Shown piece by piece: positions 47,614-59,931 of a stretch of DNA of 64,000 nucleotides. Below the pieces are notes generated by a model. That model ran no database searches and was not told where the DNA came from. It saw nothing but the letters and a program-made list of their open reading frames with translations. The stretch is from positions 20,706 through 84,705 of the forward strand of contig CAYURP010000004.1 of the NCBI GenBank assembly GCA_964447175.1, read 5' to 3'. This DNA is from CAYURP01 sp964447175. Its GTDB lineage: Bacteria; Zixibacteria; MSB-5A5; SM23-73-2. The position numbers were made by a program, and so were the translations under genes. Each line of letters opens with the position of its first letter. The stretch's first letter is position 1.

Positions 47614-48158
47614 TTTCATCTGAGGTGGGGAAAAAATATGCAGCTGCTCTTTTTAAGTTAGCGAATAGGGAAAAGATAGCAGGTATTGTTCTTGAGGATT
47701 ACCAGTCCATTATGAAGATTCTTAAGGAAAATCTTCCCATTAAGAACTTGCTGGAGACTCCCCAGATTCTGGACAAGGACAAAAAGAAACTGCTGCAAGA
47801 CCTTTTTGAGGGAAAAATCCCGGAGGTTTTGCTTTCCTTTTTGACCTTATTGGTGGATAAAAAAAGAATACAATATCTTTCTGACATTTTTCCGGAATTC
47901 GAGAAATTGGTGAAGGAGAATCAGGGAATTGTGATGGCTGAGGTAACCACAGCTATTCCTCTGGATGATGCGTTATCTAAGAGTCTAAGAAGTAAATTGG
48001 AGATAATGACAAAAAAGAAAATTGAGATGGTGAAAAGAGTTAATCCGGACATCATTGGTGGGGTAACAGTTGTTTTAGGAGATAAAGTTATTGACCGCAG
48101 CATAAAATACCAGTTGGGCCAGTTAAGGGAGAAAATATCTCAGATCAAAGTTTATTAA
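47610..48158 (+). CDS. atpH: F1Fo ATP synthase subunit delta
   Basis: The 182-residue protein joins the stalk to the top of F1. [20 protein letters not shown] at the start and the C-terminal [25 protein letters not shown] segment (here [11 protein letters not shown]) are family marks. The ATG overlaps the atpF stop by 4 bases and atpA follows after 16 bp. Confidence 0.94.
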   Translation: MISSEVGKKYAAALFKLANREKIAGIVLEDYQSIMKILKENLPIKNLLETPQILDKDKKKLLQDLFEGKIPEVLLSFLTLLVDKKRIQYLSDIFPEFEKLVKENQGIVMAEVTTAIPLDDALSKSLRSKLEIMTKKKIEMVKRVNPDIIGGVTVVLGDKVIDRSIKYQLGQLREKISQIKVY

Positions 48159-48174
48159 AACAAGGAGAAAATTT

Positions 48175-49689
48175 ATGCCATTGAATCCAGAGGAGGTCAG
48201 TTCCATTATAGCCAAGGAGATTGACAAATATAAAAGCAAAATAAAAATGGAGAGCGTGGGTACGGTGCTTCAGGTGGGGGATGGTATTGCCCGAATTTGG
48301 GGCCTGGAAGATGCCATGATGAGCGAGCTGATCCAGTTCCCCAATGATGTGATGGGAATGGTTCTAAACCTGGAAGAAGACAATGTGGGAGCTGTCATCT
48401 TCGGTTCTGACGAGGAGATCAGGGAAGGGGACACGGTGAGGAGAACCGAAAGGATCGCTTCTGTTCCGGTGGGAGAAGCTTTGGTGGGAAGGGTGGTTAA
48501 TACCTTGGGACAGCCAGTGGATGAGAAAGGACCCATTGTCACCGATAAATATCGTCCTATGGAGGGAGGGGCACCCAATGTGGTGCAGCGTCAACCCGTT
48601 AAAGAACCTGTCCAGACCGGCTTAAAGGCTATCGACTCCATGATCCCTATTGGACGAGGACAGAGGGAATTGTTAATCGGAGACAGGCAAACAGGTAAAA
48701 CAGCCATTGTCATTGATACCATACTCAATCAAAAAGGCTCCGATATCTACTGCATCTACGTAGCCATAGGTCAGAAATCATCCACCCTGGCTCAGGTGGT
48801 GAAGGTTCTTGAAAGCTATGGAGCCATGGACTATACCACGGTGGTGGCAGCTACTGCCACGGACCCAGCTCCTCTTCAATATCTGGCTCCTTATGCCGGG
48901 TGTGCCATGGGGGAGGAGTTTTTATACAACGGTAAGCATGCAGTGATCTTCTATGATGATCTCTCCAAGCATGCTCAGGCCTATCGGCAGATTTCCCTTC
49001 TCTTAAGGCGACCACCGGGCAGAGAAGCTTATCCCGGGGATATATTCTATCTTCATTCCCGGCTCTTAGAAAGAGCTGCCAAACTATCGGATGAGTTGGG
49101 GGGAGGCTCACTCACCGCCTTACCCATAATCGAGACCCAGGCAGGCGATATTACAACTTATATTCCCACCAATGTCATTTCCATAACCGATGGTCAGATA
49201 TACCTGGAGACCGATTTGTTTTACGCTGGGGTCAGGCCTGCTATCAACGCCGGAATCTCTGTTTCCCGGGTAGGGGGAAATGCTCAAACCAAAGCCATGA
49301 AAAAGGTGGCAGGAAGATTACGACTGGATTTGGCTCAGTACAGGGAAATGGCTGCTTTTGCCCAATTTGGCGCTGAGCTGGACGAAGCCACCAAAGCCCA
49401 GCTCACCCGAGGGGAAAGGACCGTGGAAATTCTGAAGCAGGACCAATACGTTCCCATGTCGCTGGAACATCAGGTGATGATCATCTATGCGGTTACCCAG
49501 GGATATTTAGACGATCTTCCTGTGGAACAGGTGAAGAAATTCGAAGAGGGTTTTCACAAATTCATGGATGATAAATATCCGGATGTGTGTCACCGGATAT
49601 CTCAGAGAAAAGATTTCGATGAAGAAATCATAAAAAGACTGAATCAGGCTACCACGGAATTTAAGAATGTCTTTAAAACCCAAATTTGA
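48175..49689 (+). CDS. atpA: F1 ATP synthase subunit alpha
   Basis: The 504 residues have the alpha P-loop GDRQTGKT at 169-176, the beta-barrel start [14 protein letters not shown], and the [15 protein letters not shown] signature. All regions expected for a regulatory nucleotide-binding subunit are present. AAGGAG precedes the ATG. The stop overlaps the likely TTG of atpG. Confidence 0.98.
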   Translation: MPLNPEEVSSIIAKEIDKYKSKIKMESVGTVLQVGDGIARIWGLEDAMMSELIQFPNDVMGMVLNLEEDNVGAVIFGSDEEIREGDTVRRTERIASVPVGEALVGRVVNTLGQPVDEKGPIVTDKYRPMEGGAPNVVQRQPVKEPVQTGLKAIDSMIPIGRGQRELLIGDRQTGKTAIVIDTILNQKGSDIYCIYVAIGQKSSTLAQVVKVLESYGAMDYTTVVAATATDPAPLQYLAPYAGCAMGEEFLYNGKHAVIFYDDLSKHAQAYRQISLLLRRPPGREAYPGDIFYLHSRLLERAAKLSDELGGGSLTALPIIETQAGDITTYIPTNVISITDGQIYLETDLFYAGVRPAINAGISVSRVGGNAQTKAMKKVAGRLRLDLAQYREMAAFAQFGAELDEATKAQLTRGERTVEILKQDQYVPMSLEHQVMIIYAVTQGYLDDLPVEQVKKFEEGFHKFMDDKYPDVCHRISQRKDFDEEIIKRLNQATTEFKNVFKTQI

Positions 49690-50552
49690 TTATGCAAGCT
49701 CTTCGTGAAATAAGAAGAAGAATTAGATCGGTCCAGAATACCCAGCAGATAACCAAAGCCATGCAAATGGTGGCTGCTGCCAAGTTAAAAAAAGCAGAGG
49801 CCAAGACCATATCCGCCAGGCCTTATGCTCAAAAGCTTGAGAGAATGCTGGAAAACCTTTCCCGGTCTACCGGTTTGGTAACCCATCCTCTGTTTGAAAG
49901 AAGAGAAAAAACAGAGAAAAAAGCGTTAATACTGGTCACCTCAGAGCGAGGCCTTTGTGGTTCTTATAATGCTAATATCCTACGCGAAGCGGGGAAATTC
50001 TTAAGAGATTCAGACCCTAAAAAAACAGTGCTGGTAATCGTCGGGAAAAAAGGGTACAGATATTTCCTTAAAAAGGAATGGGAGATAAGGCATAAATATC
50101 TTGACTTAGATGGCAGGCTTGATTTGTCTTTGGTGAAAATGATAACCGGGGACCTAACCCAGCTTTTCTTAAAAAAGGAGGTAGATCAGGTTTTTCTTCT
50201 TTACACTCGGTTTGTCAACCCCATATCCTATAAGATAGTGCTGGAGAAGTTTCTAAACATTGAGCCCAGGGAGAAGGCGGAAAGAGCGGAGATAGATTAC
50301 ATATTCGAGCCCAGCTCAGAAGAGATATTCGATGCGCTTTTGCCCCGATACTGTATGAACGTCATCCAGAAGGTATTGCTGGAGTCTTTTGCCTCAGAGC
50401 AGGGAAGCAGGATGACGGCTATGAGGGCAGCTACTGAAAATGCCGAGGAGGTGATAGAGAATTTAACCTTGATTCGCAATAAGATAAGACAGACCTCCAT
50501 CACCAGGGAGATGCTGGAGATAGCATCAGGTGCAGAAGCACTAAAAGGTTAA
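49686..50552 (+). CDS. atpG: F1 ATP synthase subunit gamma
   Basis: Central rotor shaft. The 288 residues have the N-terminal helix [21 protein letters not shown] and the C-terminal signature [20 protein letters not shown]. The start is either a TTG at 49686 (overlapping atpA by 4 bases) or the ATG at 49692. After this gene the operon is interrupted by 377 bases of repeats before atpD, where most bacteria have only a short gap. Confidence 0.96.
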   Translation: MIMQALREIRRRIRSVQNTQQITKAMQMVAAAKLKKAEAKTISARPYAQKLERMLENLSRSTGLVTHPLFERREKTEKKALILVTSERGLCGSYNANILREAGKFLRDSDPKKTVLVIVGKKGYRYFLKKEWEIRHKYLDLDGRLDLSLVKMITGDLTQLFLKKEVDQVFLLYTRFVNPISYKIVLEKFLNIEPREKAERAEIDYIFEPSSEEIFDALLPRYCMNVIQKVLLESFASEQGSRMTAMRAATENAEEVIENLTLIRNKIRQTSITREMLEIASGAEALKG

Positions 50553-50620
50553 ATTCAGGGAAATGGAGCGTGAAGCTTCAGTGCAATACCAAATGGTACA
50601 TGCGACAGATGTTATCGGAT

Positions 50621-50676
50621 TTGTAGGCACAGGTTTGTCTGTGCTGAAAGGAGCACGAATGAATTCGTGCCTACAA
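50621..50676 (+). repeat. Three-way-junction palindromic repeat, TTGTAG type, copy a
   Basis: Outer stem TTGTAG/CTACAA, arm A GCACAG/CTGTGC, 8-base linker TGAAAGGA, arm B GCACGAAT/ATTCGTGC with a GA tip. All pairs are perfect over 56 bases. Confidence 0.85.
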
Positions 50677-50763
50677 TTTTAAAAATTAAACGCTGGAGTG
50701 TGAAGCTTTAGCTTCACAAAATGGTGAAATCGTAAGTGTTTTGTATGTCCGTTGAAAAAGGAT

Positions 50764-50819
50764 TTGTAAGTACAGATTTATCTATATTGAAAAGAGCACG
50801 AATGAATTCGTGCCTACAA
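50764..50819 (+). repeat. Three-way-junction palindromic repeat, TTGTAG type, copy b
   Basis: Also 56 bases. Arm B is identical to copy a, while arm A (GTACAG/CTATAT) and one outer pair have drifted. It is part of the tandem unit in the atpG-atpD gap. Confidence 0.8.
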
Positions 50820-50908
50820 TTTTCAGGAGTTGAACATTGGAATGTGAAGCTTTAGCTTAACTTGATATATATATATCTGTAGTTATATACATGGACTTTC
50901 AAATGTGA

Positions 50909-52363
<1,455 letters not shown>

Positions 52364-52774
52364 ATGTATAAACTGAGCATTGTCACACCTGAAAAGAAAT
52401 TCTATGAAGATGAGGTAAACTCCCTTATAGCTCCTGGATCTTTGGGCTATCTGGGCATATTAACCGATCATGCACCTTTGCTTACGGAACTGGTTCCAGG
52501 GAAATTGACTGTAAAGGATTCTAAAGGTCAGGAGAAGGTATTTGCCATATCCGGAGGTTTTCTGGAAGTATTGAAAAACAACGTAACCATATTAGCTGAT
52601 GCAATAGAGCCTACAGAGGGAATAGACATCAAGAGAGCAGAAGAGGCATTGAAGCGAGCTAAGGAAAGATTGGGATCCAGAGATGAAAAAGTTGATGTTC
52701 CCAGAGCGGAATTTGCCTTAACCCGAGCTTTGAACAGGATTAAGATATTCAAAGAGGTAATACAAGGAGATTAA
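52364..52774 (+). CDS. atpC: F1 ATP synthase subunit epsilon
   Basis: The 136-residue protein has the N-terminal beta-sandwich (SIVTPEKKFYEDEVNSLIAPG, then GYLGILTDHAPLLTEL) and a C-terminal helical hairpin (EEALKRAKERL onward). It regulates ATPase activity in F1. It follows atpD with no gap and ends the atp operon; decayed regulator DNA begins about 20 bases later. Confidence 0.95.
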   Translation: MYKLSIVTPEKKFYEDEVNSLIAPGSLGYLGILTDHAPLLTELVPGKLTVKDSKGQEKVFAISGGFLEVLKNNVTILADAIEPTEGIDIKRAEEALKRAKERLGSRDEKVDVPRAEFALTRALNRIKIFKEVIQGD

Positions 52775-52797
52775 GCTTTTTTAGCTAATCCTTTTTT

Positions 52798-53030
52798 CAT
52801 AGAGGTTTCAGAATTACCCTCACTTATGAGTTTCTCGGCACAGAGAGAAGCTGACAGGTGCGGATAACAACAATGCTGGAGGGTAAAGATAATGGGTATT
52901 GACCGCAAAATGTTATTCCAGAGTAGCTTAATATAAGGGGTATTATACCCCGCCTTTTACGGTCTAATATTGGGTAGATTATCCCCGATTGATTCATATT
53001 TCTCCGATTTTCTTGAAAAAATCTCCATAT
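52798..53030 (+). pseudogene. Decayed 3' remnant of an NtrC-type regulator gene
   Basis: 52798-52854 matches 57584-57641, within the intact regulator gene at 56434, with only a few changes (AGAGGTTTCAGA, CCCTCACTTATG, TTTCTCGGCAC). After a loss of about 54 bases the match resumes with GGTAACAACAA-like and GGGTATTGACCGCAA sequences, the Fis-type helix-turn-helix. It continues into the noncoding DNA after the stop (ATTTCTCCGA). Frames are broken, so no protein is made. It lies just upstream of gdh1. Confidence 0.85.
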
Positions 53031-53034
53031 TCTA

Positions 53035-53062
53035 TTGACAAAAAGGAAAAAAAGTATATATT
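53035..53062 (+). promoter_or_regulatory. Sigma-70-type promoter for the first gdh gene
   Basis: TTGACA (53035-53040) and TATATT (53057-53062), 16 bases apart. A perfect palindrome follows at about +6. Confidence 0.68.
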
Positions 53063-53066
53063 TATT

Positions 53067-53082
53067 TGTGAAAAATTTCACG
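53067..53082 (+). promoter_or_regulatory. Palindrome resembling a CRP/FNR-family operator
   Basis: TGTGA-AAAATT-TCACG keeps the 5-6-5 layout of CRP-type sites, with a perfect core GTGAAA-AA-TTTCAC. Near the predicted transcription start it would act as a repressing or roadblock site. Motif evidence only. Confidence 0.5.
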
Positions 53083-53150
53083 AATTACACAAATCCGTTG
53101 TTGAGAAATGGAGATTAAGCAAGAACGAACCCTAAACAAAAGGAGAGAAT

Positions 53151-54401
<1,251 letters not shown>

Positions 54402-54689
54402 TCTAATATAGTGAAATAGATTTCTGTCTTCACTCCCCATTTTTGCAGTGAGAGCTTTCATTAAAACGATGAACAGTGCTGAGGAGAGGGATGGGGAGAA
54501 ATAGATTAAGGGGGTTAAAAGAATCTTAAGGGGGAATAGCTTTACCCTATACTTGTGAAGTCAATGTTGTAAATTAATATCCTTTAAGACACGGGCGGCA
54601 GGATAGAAATGTGATCAAAAATCCAATAACGAAATTTGTCTGTTATTATTACTTTACATTTTTAGTCGGGTTTATTAAATTATAAAGTT

Positions 54690-56441
54690 ATGACTAAAAA
54701 ATTATCAAAAGGAATTGGTGCCCACGATACCGGTCGCAAAGCGGCTGAGGACTTTCGGGCTCTGTCACTTAAGGTATTACACTATGCCAGCCGTGGGTTA
54801 CCAAGAATTTATTTCATGCAGGAAGTCTGTAAGATGCTATTAGATTTTTCGGGGTGCGATGCGGTCGAACTTCGGATTAAACGACGTGAAAAATATTTTG
54901 TGTGCCAGATCGTGAAAGGTATCAGGAAATCCTTTCGAGTGGAGCATCTGCCTTGTACCCAGGCTAAAGATGGAAGGTTGATCCCCTGCTCCCAGGACGA
55001 TTCAGGATTGGAAAGACTGTGCGGAGAGCTTCTCCTGAAACGTTTTGATCCCTCCCTGCCTTTTTTCACCAAAAATGGGAGTTTCTGGACAGGCGACATA
55101 GAGAATTCTTTTAATTTTACTCCTAAGCAGGAAATTCAATTTGACATTCAGAACATTGATATTGACGAGGATTACAGATCAATGGCTCTTTTTCCCCTGG
55201 TGCCGGATGAGAATAACATGGGACTTCTGAAACTGCAAAACAAGAAACGTAACTACTTTACGGAAGAGGAAATTGAATTCTATGAGGGCTTTGCCCAAAA
55301 TCTGGGAGTGGCGCTGGTGCACCGAACAGCACAGGTAGCTTTGCGTGAACGAATCAAGGAACTCACCTGTCTTTATGGGATAGCCCGGCTGTCAGCACAA
55401 TCCAATATAGCATTGGAAGAGATATTGCAAAGGATCGCAGATATTCTTCCTCCCTCCTGGTTATATCCTGAGATTGCTTCTGGCAAGATCGTTCTGGACG
55501 AGCACTCTTTTACCACAAAAGGTTTCCAGGAGGGCCGACACAAACAGAGTGCAGATATAATTGTGGGTGGAAAAGGACGAGGTTTGGTCCAGGTGACATA
55601 CTCAGAGGATAAGCCAGAGCTGGATGAAGGTCCATTTCTCAGCGAGGAGCGAAGCCTGATAGATACCATAGCCAGGGAGATAGCACTTATAATCGAACGC
55701 AGACAAGCCGAGGACGAGAAAGCGAAACTTCAGAATCAGCTCATGCATGCTGATCGGTTGGCCACCATCGGACAGCTTGCTGCTGGTGTGGCACACGAGC
55801 TGAACGAACCTCTGGGCAATATATTGGGATTTGCTCAGCTTATCAACAAAAGTGCAAAACTCCCCCAAAAAACTATCCAGGACATTGAGAAAATAGTCAA
55901 TGCCTCTTTACACGCCCGGGAAATAGTAAAGAAATTGATGATATTCGCCCATCAAATGCCTCCCCACAAAACTCAAGTCGATTTAAATCAGGTGGTAGAA
56001 GAGGGCTTGTATTTCTTTGAGTCCAGGTGTGTTAAGGAGGGGATAGAGCTGGTTCGCTTACTTTTGCCAGACTTACCAAAGATCACTGCAGATCCCGGAC
56101 AATTGCACCAGGTTCTGGTAAATTTAGTAGTGAATGCTTTACAGGTAATGCCAAAAGGAGGCATCCTGACCGTACAAACTCTTGTCGGTCAAGACCACGT
56201 TTCCTTGATTGTGGAAGACACGGGTAGCGGTATGAGCGATGAGGTTATGAAACAGATATTCAATCCCTTTTTTACAACTAAGGAAGTTGGAGAAGGCACA
56301 GGGCTCGGGCTATCAGTGGTTCACGGAATTGTGACCTCCCATAGAGGGACTATTAAAGTTGAGAGTAAGGTGGGTCGTGGTTCCCGATTTGAGATACAAC
56401 TGCCCATATCCAAACCGCCAGAGGCGAAGAAAAATGACTAA
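54690..56441 (+). CDS. GAF-domain sensor histidine kinase (NtrB-like)
   Basis: Cytosolic kinase of 583 residues with no membrane segment. Two GAF-like regions (about 25-210 and 225-340) precede the phosphoacceptor domain with His369 in GVAHELNEPLGNILGF. The ATPase domain has VEDTGSGM and GTGLGLSVVHGIV. Its 3' end overlaps the NtrC-type regulator's ATG by 8 bases, so the pair is made together. The stimulus is unknown; the neighbours suggest glutamate, nitrogen or redox state. A 288-bp gap upstream holds a CTCCCCAT/ATGGGGAG long-range pair and no clear promoter. Confidence 0.88.
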   Translation: MTKKLSKGIGAHDTGRKAAEDFRALSLKVLHYASRGLPRIYFMQEVCKMLLDFSGCDAVELRIKRREKYFVCQIVKGIRKSFRVEHLPCTQAKDGRLIPCSQDDSGLERLCGELLLKRFDPSLPFFTKNGSFWTGDIENSFNFTPKQEIQFDIQNIDIDEDYRSMALFPLVPDENNMGLLKLQNKKRNYFTEEEIEFYEGFAQNLGVALVHRTAQVALRERIKELTCLYGIARLSAQSNIALEEILQRIADILPPSWLYPEIASGKIVLDEHSFTTKGFQEGRHKQSADIIVGGKGRGLVQVTYSEDKPELDEGPFLSEERSLIDTIAREIALIIERRQAEDEKAKLQNQLMHADRLATIGQLAAGVAHELNEPLGNILGFAQLINKSAKLPQKTIQDIEKIVNASLHAREIVKKLMIFAHQMPPHKTQVDLNQVVEEGLYFFESRCVKEGIELVRLLLPDLPKITADPGQLHQVLVNLVVNALQVMPKGGILTVQTLVGQDHVSLIVEDTGSGMSDEVMKQIFNPFFTTKEVGEGTGLGLSVVHGIVTSHRGTIKVESKVGRGSRFEIQLPISKPPEAKKND

Positions 56442-57792
56442 GTTGGATTCATCATCTAAGCAGGAACGCATCCTGGTTGTTGATGATGCTCCGGATACGC
56501 TGGAGGTGCTCAGAAGAAACCTGACCTCTCAGGGATACCAGGTATTAACTGTACCGGGAGTGCCAGAGGCGATCAAAGTCCTTGAGGGAACGCCAGTTGA
56601 TCTGGTTATAACTGATCTTAAAATGCCCAAAGTTAGTGGCCTTGACCTCATCCGGCATATCCGAGAGAACTTGAAAGACACCGAGGTAATGATGATCACC
56701 GGTTATGCATCAATCAACGGAGCAGTCCAGGCAGTCAAGACCGGAGCTGAGGAGTATCTGGCTAAACCTTTTACAGATGAAGAACTCTATACTGCTGTCC
56801 GAAGAGCACTGGATAAACTGGATTTGCGTAAAGCAGCACAGGCAAAATCACATCGGACTCCACAAACCCCTCACGGAATGATTGGTCAATCGGAGGTAAT
56901 GTTTAAAATTTTTAGTGTTATACCCAAAGCTGCATCAACTTCAGCTACAATACTCATCACCGGGGAGAGCGGAACTGGGAAGGAGCTTGTAGCCCGGGGT
57001 ATTCACTACAGCAGCCCTCGAGCTTCGGCTCCCTTTGTTCCCGTAAATTGCGGGGGCATTCCAGAGGGACTTTTGGAAAGTGAACTTTTTGGACACCTCA
57101 AAGGAGCCTTTACTGGAGCCAGCGAATCGCGAGCAGGTTTTTTTCAAACAGCTGAGGGTGGTACCATCTTTCTTGACGAGATTAGCGAGACAAGTCTCTC
57201 CATGCAGGTAAAACTTCTCCGGGTACTCCAGGATAAGGAAGTATATATGGTGGGAGCCAGCCGTTCCCGAAAAGTAGACGTTAGAATAATCGCAGCAACT
57301 AACAAAGACTTGCAGAGTTTGGTTGAGAAGGGTATTTTTCGCGAAGACCTGTTCTTCCGCCTTAATGTCATTACTATTGCCATTCCGCCCTTGCGAGAGA
57401 GGGGAAATGATATTCTGTTATTAGCTCATCATTATGCGACCAAATTTGCTGAGGAATTCGGAAAACCAATACCCCGATTTTCAGAGGAAGCTTTGGAAGT
57501 TCTGAGAAACTACTACTGGCCGGGCAATGTTAGAGAACTGGAGAATGTGATTCAACGCTTAATTGTAATGACCGAAGGGGAGCTCATAGAGGTTTCAGAT
57601 CTCCCCTCACTTATGCGTTTCTCGGCACTGAGGGAGGCGGGTTTGAATCGAACTTTAGCTGAGGTGGAAACAGAATATATTCGCAACATCCTGGCAAGTG
57701 TGGGTAACAACAAGACCCGTGCAGCAAAGATACTGGGTATTGACCGCAAGACATTGAGAGAAAAGCTAAAACGCTATTCCATAGACAGCTAA
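56434..57792 (+). CDS. Sigma-54-dependent response regulator, NtrC family
   Basis: Transcription activator of 452 residues from the ATG at 56434. The longer frame opens inside the kinase gene and is not preferred. The receiver domain has VVDDAP and phospho-acceptor Asp61 in VITDLKMP. The AAA+ domain has Walker A GESGTGKE (from about 177) and the sigma-54 contact loop GAFTGA at 224-229. A Fis-type helix-turn-helix ends the protein (KTRAAKILGIDRKTLREKL). It shares an overlap with its kinase. A perfect-form sigma-54 promoter lies 249 bases downstream, and a decayed copy of its 3' end lies at 52798. Confidence 0.94.
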   Translation: MTKLDSSSKQERILVVDDAPDTLEVLRRNLTSQGYQVLTVPGVPEAIKVLEGTPVDLVITDLKMPKVSGLDLIRHIRENLKDTEVMMITGYASINGAVQAVKTGAEEYLAKPFTDEELYTAVRRALDKLDLRKAAQAKSHRTPQTPHGMIGQSEVMFKIFSVIPKAASTSATILITGESGTGKELVARGIHYSSPRASAPFVPVNCGGIPEGLLESELFGHLKGAFTGASESRAGFFQTAEGGTIFLDEISETSLSMQVKLLRVLQDKEVYMVGASRSRKVDVRIIAATNKDLQSLVEKGIFREDLFFRLNVITIAIPPLRERGNDILLLAHHYATKFAEEFGKPIPRFSEEALEVLRNYYWPGNVRELENVIQRLIVMTEGELIEVSDLPSLMRFSALREAGLNRTLAEVETEYIRNILASVGNNKTRAAKILGIDRKTLREKLKRYSIDS

Positions 57793-57922
57793 AATCCTTA
57801 GGGGCTCATTCTCATATTAAAAATCCAATACGGGGAAATTCTCTCCACCGATTCAAATTTCTCCGAAAATCCTGAAAGACATAAATCTTTAACTTATCCT
57901 TTTGTTCGCTTCAGTTTATTGT

Positions 57923-57985
57923 AAAAGGAATGTTTAATTGCTCGAAACCCTTTGGTTTTTTGTGAGTTAGCAAAAGGATGTTTAA
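57923..57985 (+). promoter_or_regulatory. Repeated AAAAGGA(A)TGTTTAA motif, possible activator sites
   Basis: AAAAGGAATGTTTAA (57923-57937) and AAAAGGATGTTTAA (57972-57985) are direct repeats 49 bases apart, 55-120 bases upstream of the sigma-54 promoter. That is the usual place for enhancer sites. The 311-base gap 57793-58103 holds nothing else apparent besides the promoter. Confidence 0.4.
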
Positions 57986-58040
57986 GTGGAATCGAGCTTA
58001 GAATTCTTCAGAAAAGGGGGTATCTTTACTTGAAAATGAC

Positions 58041-58056
58041 TGGCACAGATATTGCT
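58041..58056 (+). promoter_or_regulatory. Sigma-54 (-24/-12) promoter
   Basis: TGGCAC-AGATA-TTGCT matches the sigma-54 consensus TGGCAC-N5-TTGCW at every fixed position. It lies 48 bases before the cysteine-motif gene and after the NtrC-type activator gene. Confidence 0.88.
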
Positions 58057-58103
58057 TAATCTTTTATTGGAGCGAACAAAAAATATGAGAGGAGGTAGTT
58101 ATA

Positions 58104-58451
58104 ATGACTACAAACCAAAATACAAAGAAAGTTGAAAAGGCACCAGCTGTTTCAACAAAGCCAGAATATGGAGGTCTTTGTTCAACCTGTCAGAACGCTC
58201 GCAACTGTACCTACCCCAGGAATCTTAATCGACCTATTTTGCAGTGTGAGGAGTTTGAAGGTTTCGAATATCCTTCGGATAGGACCACTGTTAATGATAT
58301 TGTCAAAAAGTCCCGACCACAAATAAGCTCTGGGGACGAGGGGAATGATAAGACCGGATATAAAGGGCTATGCCAGAACTGCGACAAACGGATAACGTGT
58401 ACTTTCCCCAAACCAGAAGGTGGGGTTTGGCGTTGTGAAGAATACGAATAG
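58104..58451 (+). CDS. Small protein with two four-cysteine motifs
   Basis: The 115-residue protein has two copies of one motif: GLCSTC...C...CEEFE (Cys26, 29, 35, 48) and GLCQNC...C...CEEYE (Cys90, 93, 99, 111). The spacing C-x2-C-x5-C-x11/12-C suggests two metal (zinc or iron) sites. It has no catalytic domain that I recognise. It is the first gene behind the sigma-54 promoter, with AGGAGGTAG upstream of the ATG, so it belongs to the regulon of the adjacent NtrC-type activator with gdh2 and gdh3. It may be a redox- or metal-linked accessory protein. Confidence 0.85.
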   Translation: MTTNQNTKKVEKAPAVSTKPEYGGLCSTCQNARNCTYPRNLNRPILQCEEFEGFEYPSDRTTVNDIVKKSRPQISSGDEGNDKTGYKGLCQNCDKRITCTFPKPEGGVWRCEEYE

Positions 58452-58602
58452 TAATTCAAACTAAACATCTTCTTCCAGCGTAAAAAATCGATTGAATTGT
58501 AAAGTCATGTGAGTCACCCTGTATATGAGAAAAATGAGGGTGGCTTCTGACTATTGTTAATTTTATCCAGATAAGGAATACACCGATCTTTAGGAGGTGA
58601 TT

Positions 58603-59898
58603 ATGAGCAAGGCAGACACTGGATACATACCGACGAAAAGAAAGGCAAATGTTTATGATAACGTAATCTGGCAATTCAATAAAGCAGCAGATTTGATGCA
58701 GCTGGATCCTGACATCCGCAAGATTCTGGAGAGGACAACTAATGAGATTGTAGTTAACTTTCCGGTGAAGCTGGATGACGGTCGAATCGAGATGTTCACC
58801 GGCTATAGGGTTCAGCACAACAGTGCCCTGGGTCCTTTCAAAGGTGGACTACGTTTTCATCCAGCGGTTGATATAAATGAGGTTCGGGCATTAGCCACCT
58901 GGATGACCTGGAAGGGCGCTTTAACCGATATACCGTTTGGTGGAGCCAAGGGAGGAATTCAGTTTGACCCTTACAAATATACAATCAACGAATTAGAGCG
59001 AATAACAAGGAGATTCACTTTTGCTTTGGGTAACAATATAGGTCCGGAGTATGACATTCCCGCTCCGGATGTGAACACCAATGCTCAAATTATGGCCTGG
59101 ATTTTAGATACGTATTTATCGACAATGCTTCCCCACGAAAGACAAGCTTGTGTTCATGTGGTGACGGGTAAGCCCATAGAATCGGGTGGTAGTATAGGTC
59201 GAGACAAGGCAACAGGTCAGGGAGTGGTTTTTACCATTGAACAGTGGTCCAAAGATAAAGGTTTCGATTTAGAGGGAGCTACTTACACAGTACAGGGTTT
59301 TGGAAACGTTGGTTCCTGGACAGCTCGTTTGCTGAAGCCTCATGGTTGTAAGCTGATTGCAGTTGAGGATGTAAGCGGAGCGTTCTCTAATCCCGGGGGG
59401 ATCGATCCGGATGATCTGATTGATTATGCCAGCAAGAACAAGGGTCTTATATCCGGTTACCCAAATGCCAAGTCCATCGACAGCAAATCTCTTATGCAGA
59501 CTCAGGCTGATATTTTCGTGCCTGCTGCACTGGAGAATCAGATCACGGGAGAAACTGCGCCACTGTTGGATGTTAAACTGGTCGCCGAGGGAGCTAACGG
59601 TCCTACCGACCCGGAGGGAGATGCCATTTTGCAGAAGAAGGGAATAGATGTGATTCCTGACATTTTGTGCAATGCAGGCGGTGTGGTTGTGAGTTATTTT
59701 GAGTGGCTACAGAACAAGCGGAGCGAGTTTTGGGACTTAGAAGAGGTGGATGGCAAGTTGTACAAAAAGATCATTAATGCTTATGTCCGGGTGAGGGATA
59801 CGGTAAAAAACTATAACACTGATTGGCGCACCGCGGCTTACATTGTAGCTCTCTCACGCCTGGAGACAGTGTACAAAGAACGTGGTATCTTTCCATAA
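58603..59898 (+). CDS. gdhA: Glutamate dehydrogenase (paralogue 2, active-site lysines present)
   Basis: The 431-residue GDH has all key residues: Lys80 in GPFKGGLRF, Lys104 in TWKGALTDI, catalytic Lys116 in GGAKGG and catalytic Asp156 in PAPDVNTN. The nucleotide-binding motif is GFGNVGSWTA. The ATG at 58603 follows AGGAGGTGA; the GTG at 58597 is part of this ribosome binding site. It is downstream of the sigma-54 promoter (with the cysteine-motif gene first) and 33 bp before the closely related paralogue 3. The two share long identical stretches, so they are a recent tandem duplication. Confidence 0.95.
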   Translation: MSKADTGYIPTKRKANVYDNVIWQFNKAADLMQLDPDIRKILERTTNEIVVNFPVKLDDGRIEMFTGYRVQHNSALGPFKGGLRFHPAVDINEVRALATWMTWKGALTDIPFGGAKGGIQFDPYKYTINELERITRRFTFALGNNIGPEYDIPAPDVNTNAQIMAWILDTYLSTMLPHERQACVHVVTGKPIESGGSIGRDKATGQGVVFTIEQWSKDKGFDLEGATYTVQGFGNVGSWTARLLKPHGCKLIAVEDVSGAFSNPGGIDPDDLIDYASKNKGLISGYPNAKSIDSKSLMQTQADIFVPAALENQITGETAPLLDVKLVAEGANGPTDPEGDAILQKKGIDVIPDILCNAGGVVVSYFEWLQNKRSEFWDLEEVDGKLYKKIINAYVRVRDTVKNYNTDWRTAAYIVALSRLETVYKERGIFP

Positions 59899-59931
59899 AT
59901 AAAAATAAAAAAATCACTCAGGATAACAAGT

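Larger units (their letters stand above)
50570..50862 (+). repeat. About 2.3 tandem copies of a 130-145 base unit between atpG and atpD
   Basis: GTGAAGCTT-containing blocks recur at 50570, 50700 and 50844. The middle one is a perfect palindrome (GTGAAGCT-TT-AGCTTCAC); the others are decayed. Between them GCACGAATGAATTCGTGC occurs at 50653 and 50796, 143 bases apart. The gap 50553-50929 has no gene-like frame. Confidence 0.82.

Noticed and set aside
50570..50862. Regularly spaced repeats that might suggest a CRISPR array
   Set aside because: Only 2-3 units of 130-145 bases with related contents between them; no spacer pattern and no cas genes.
56359..56433. Longer N-terminus for the NtrC-type regulator
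   Set aside because: The extra residues lie wholly inside the kinase gene in another frame, and the receiver domain starts normally from ATG 56434.
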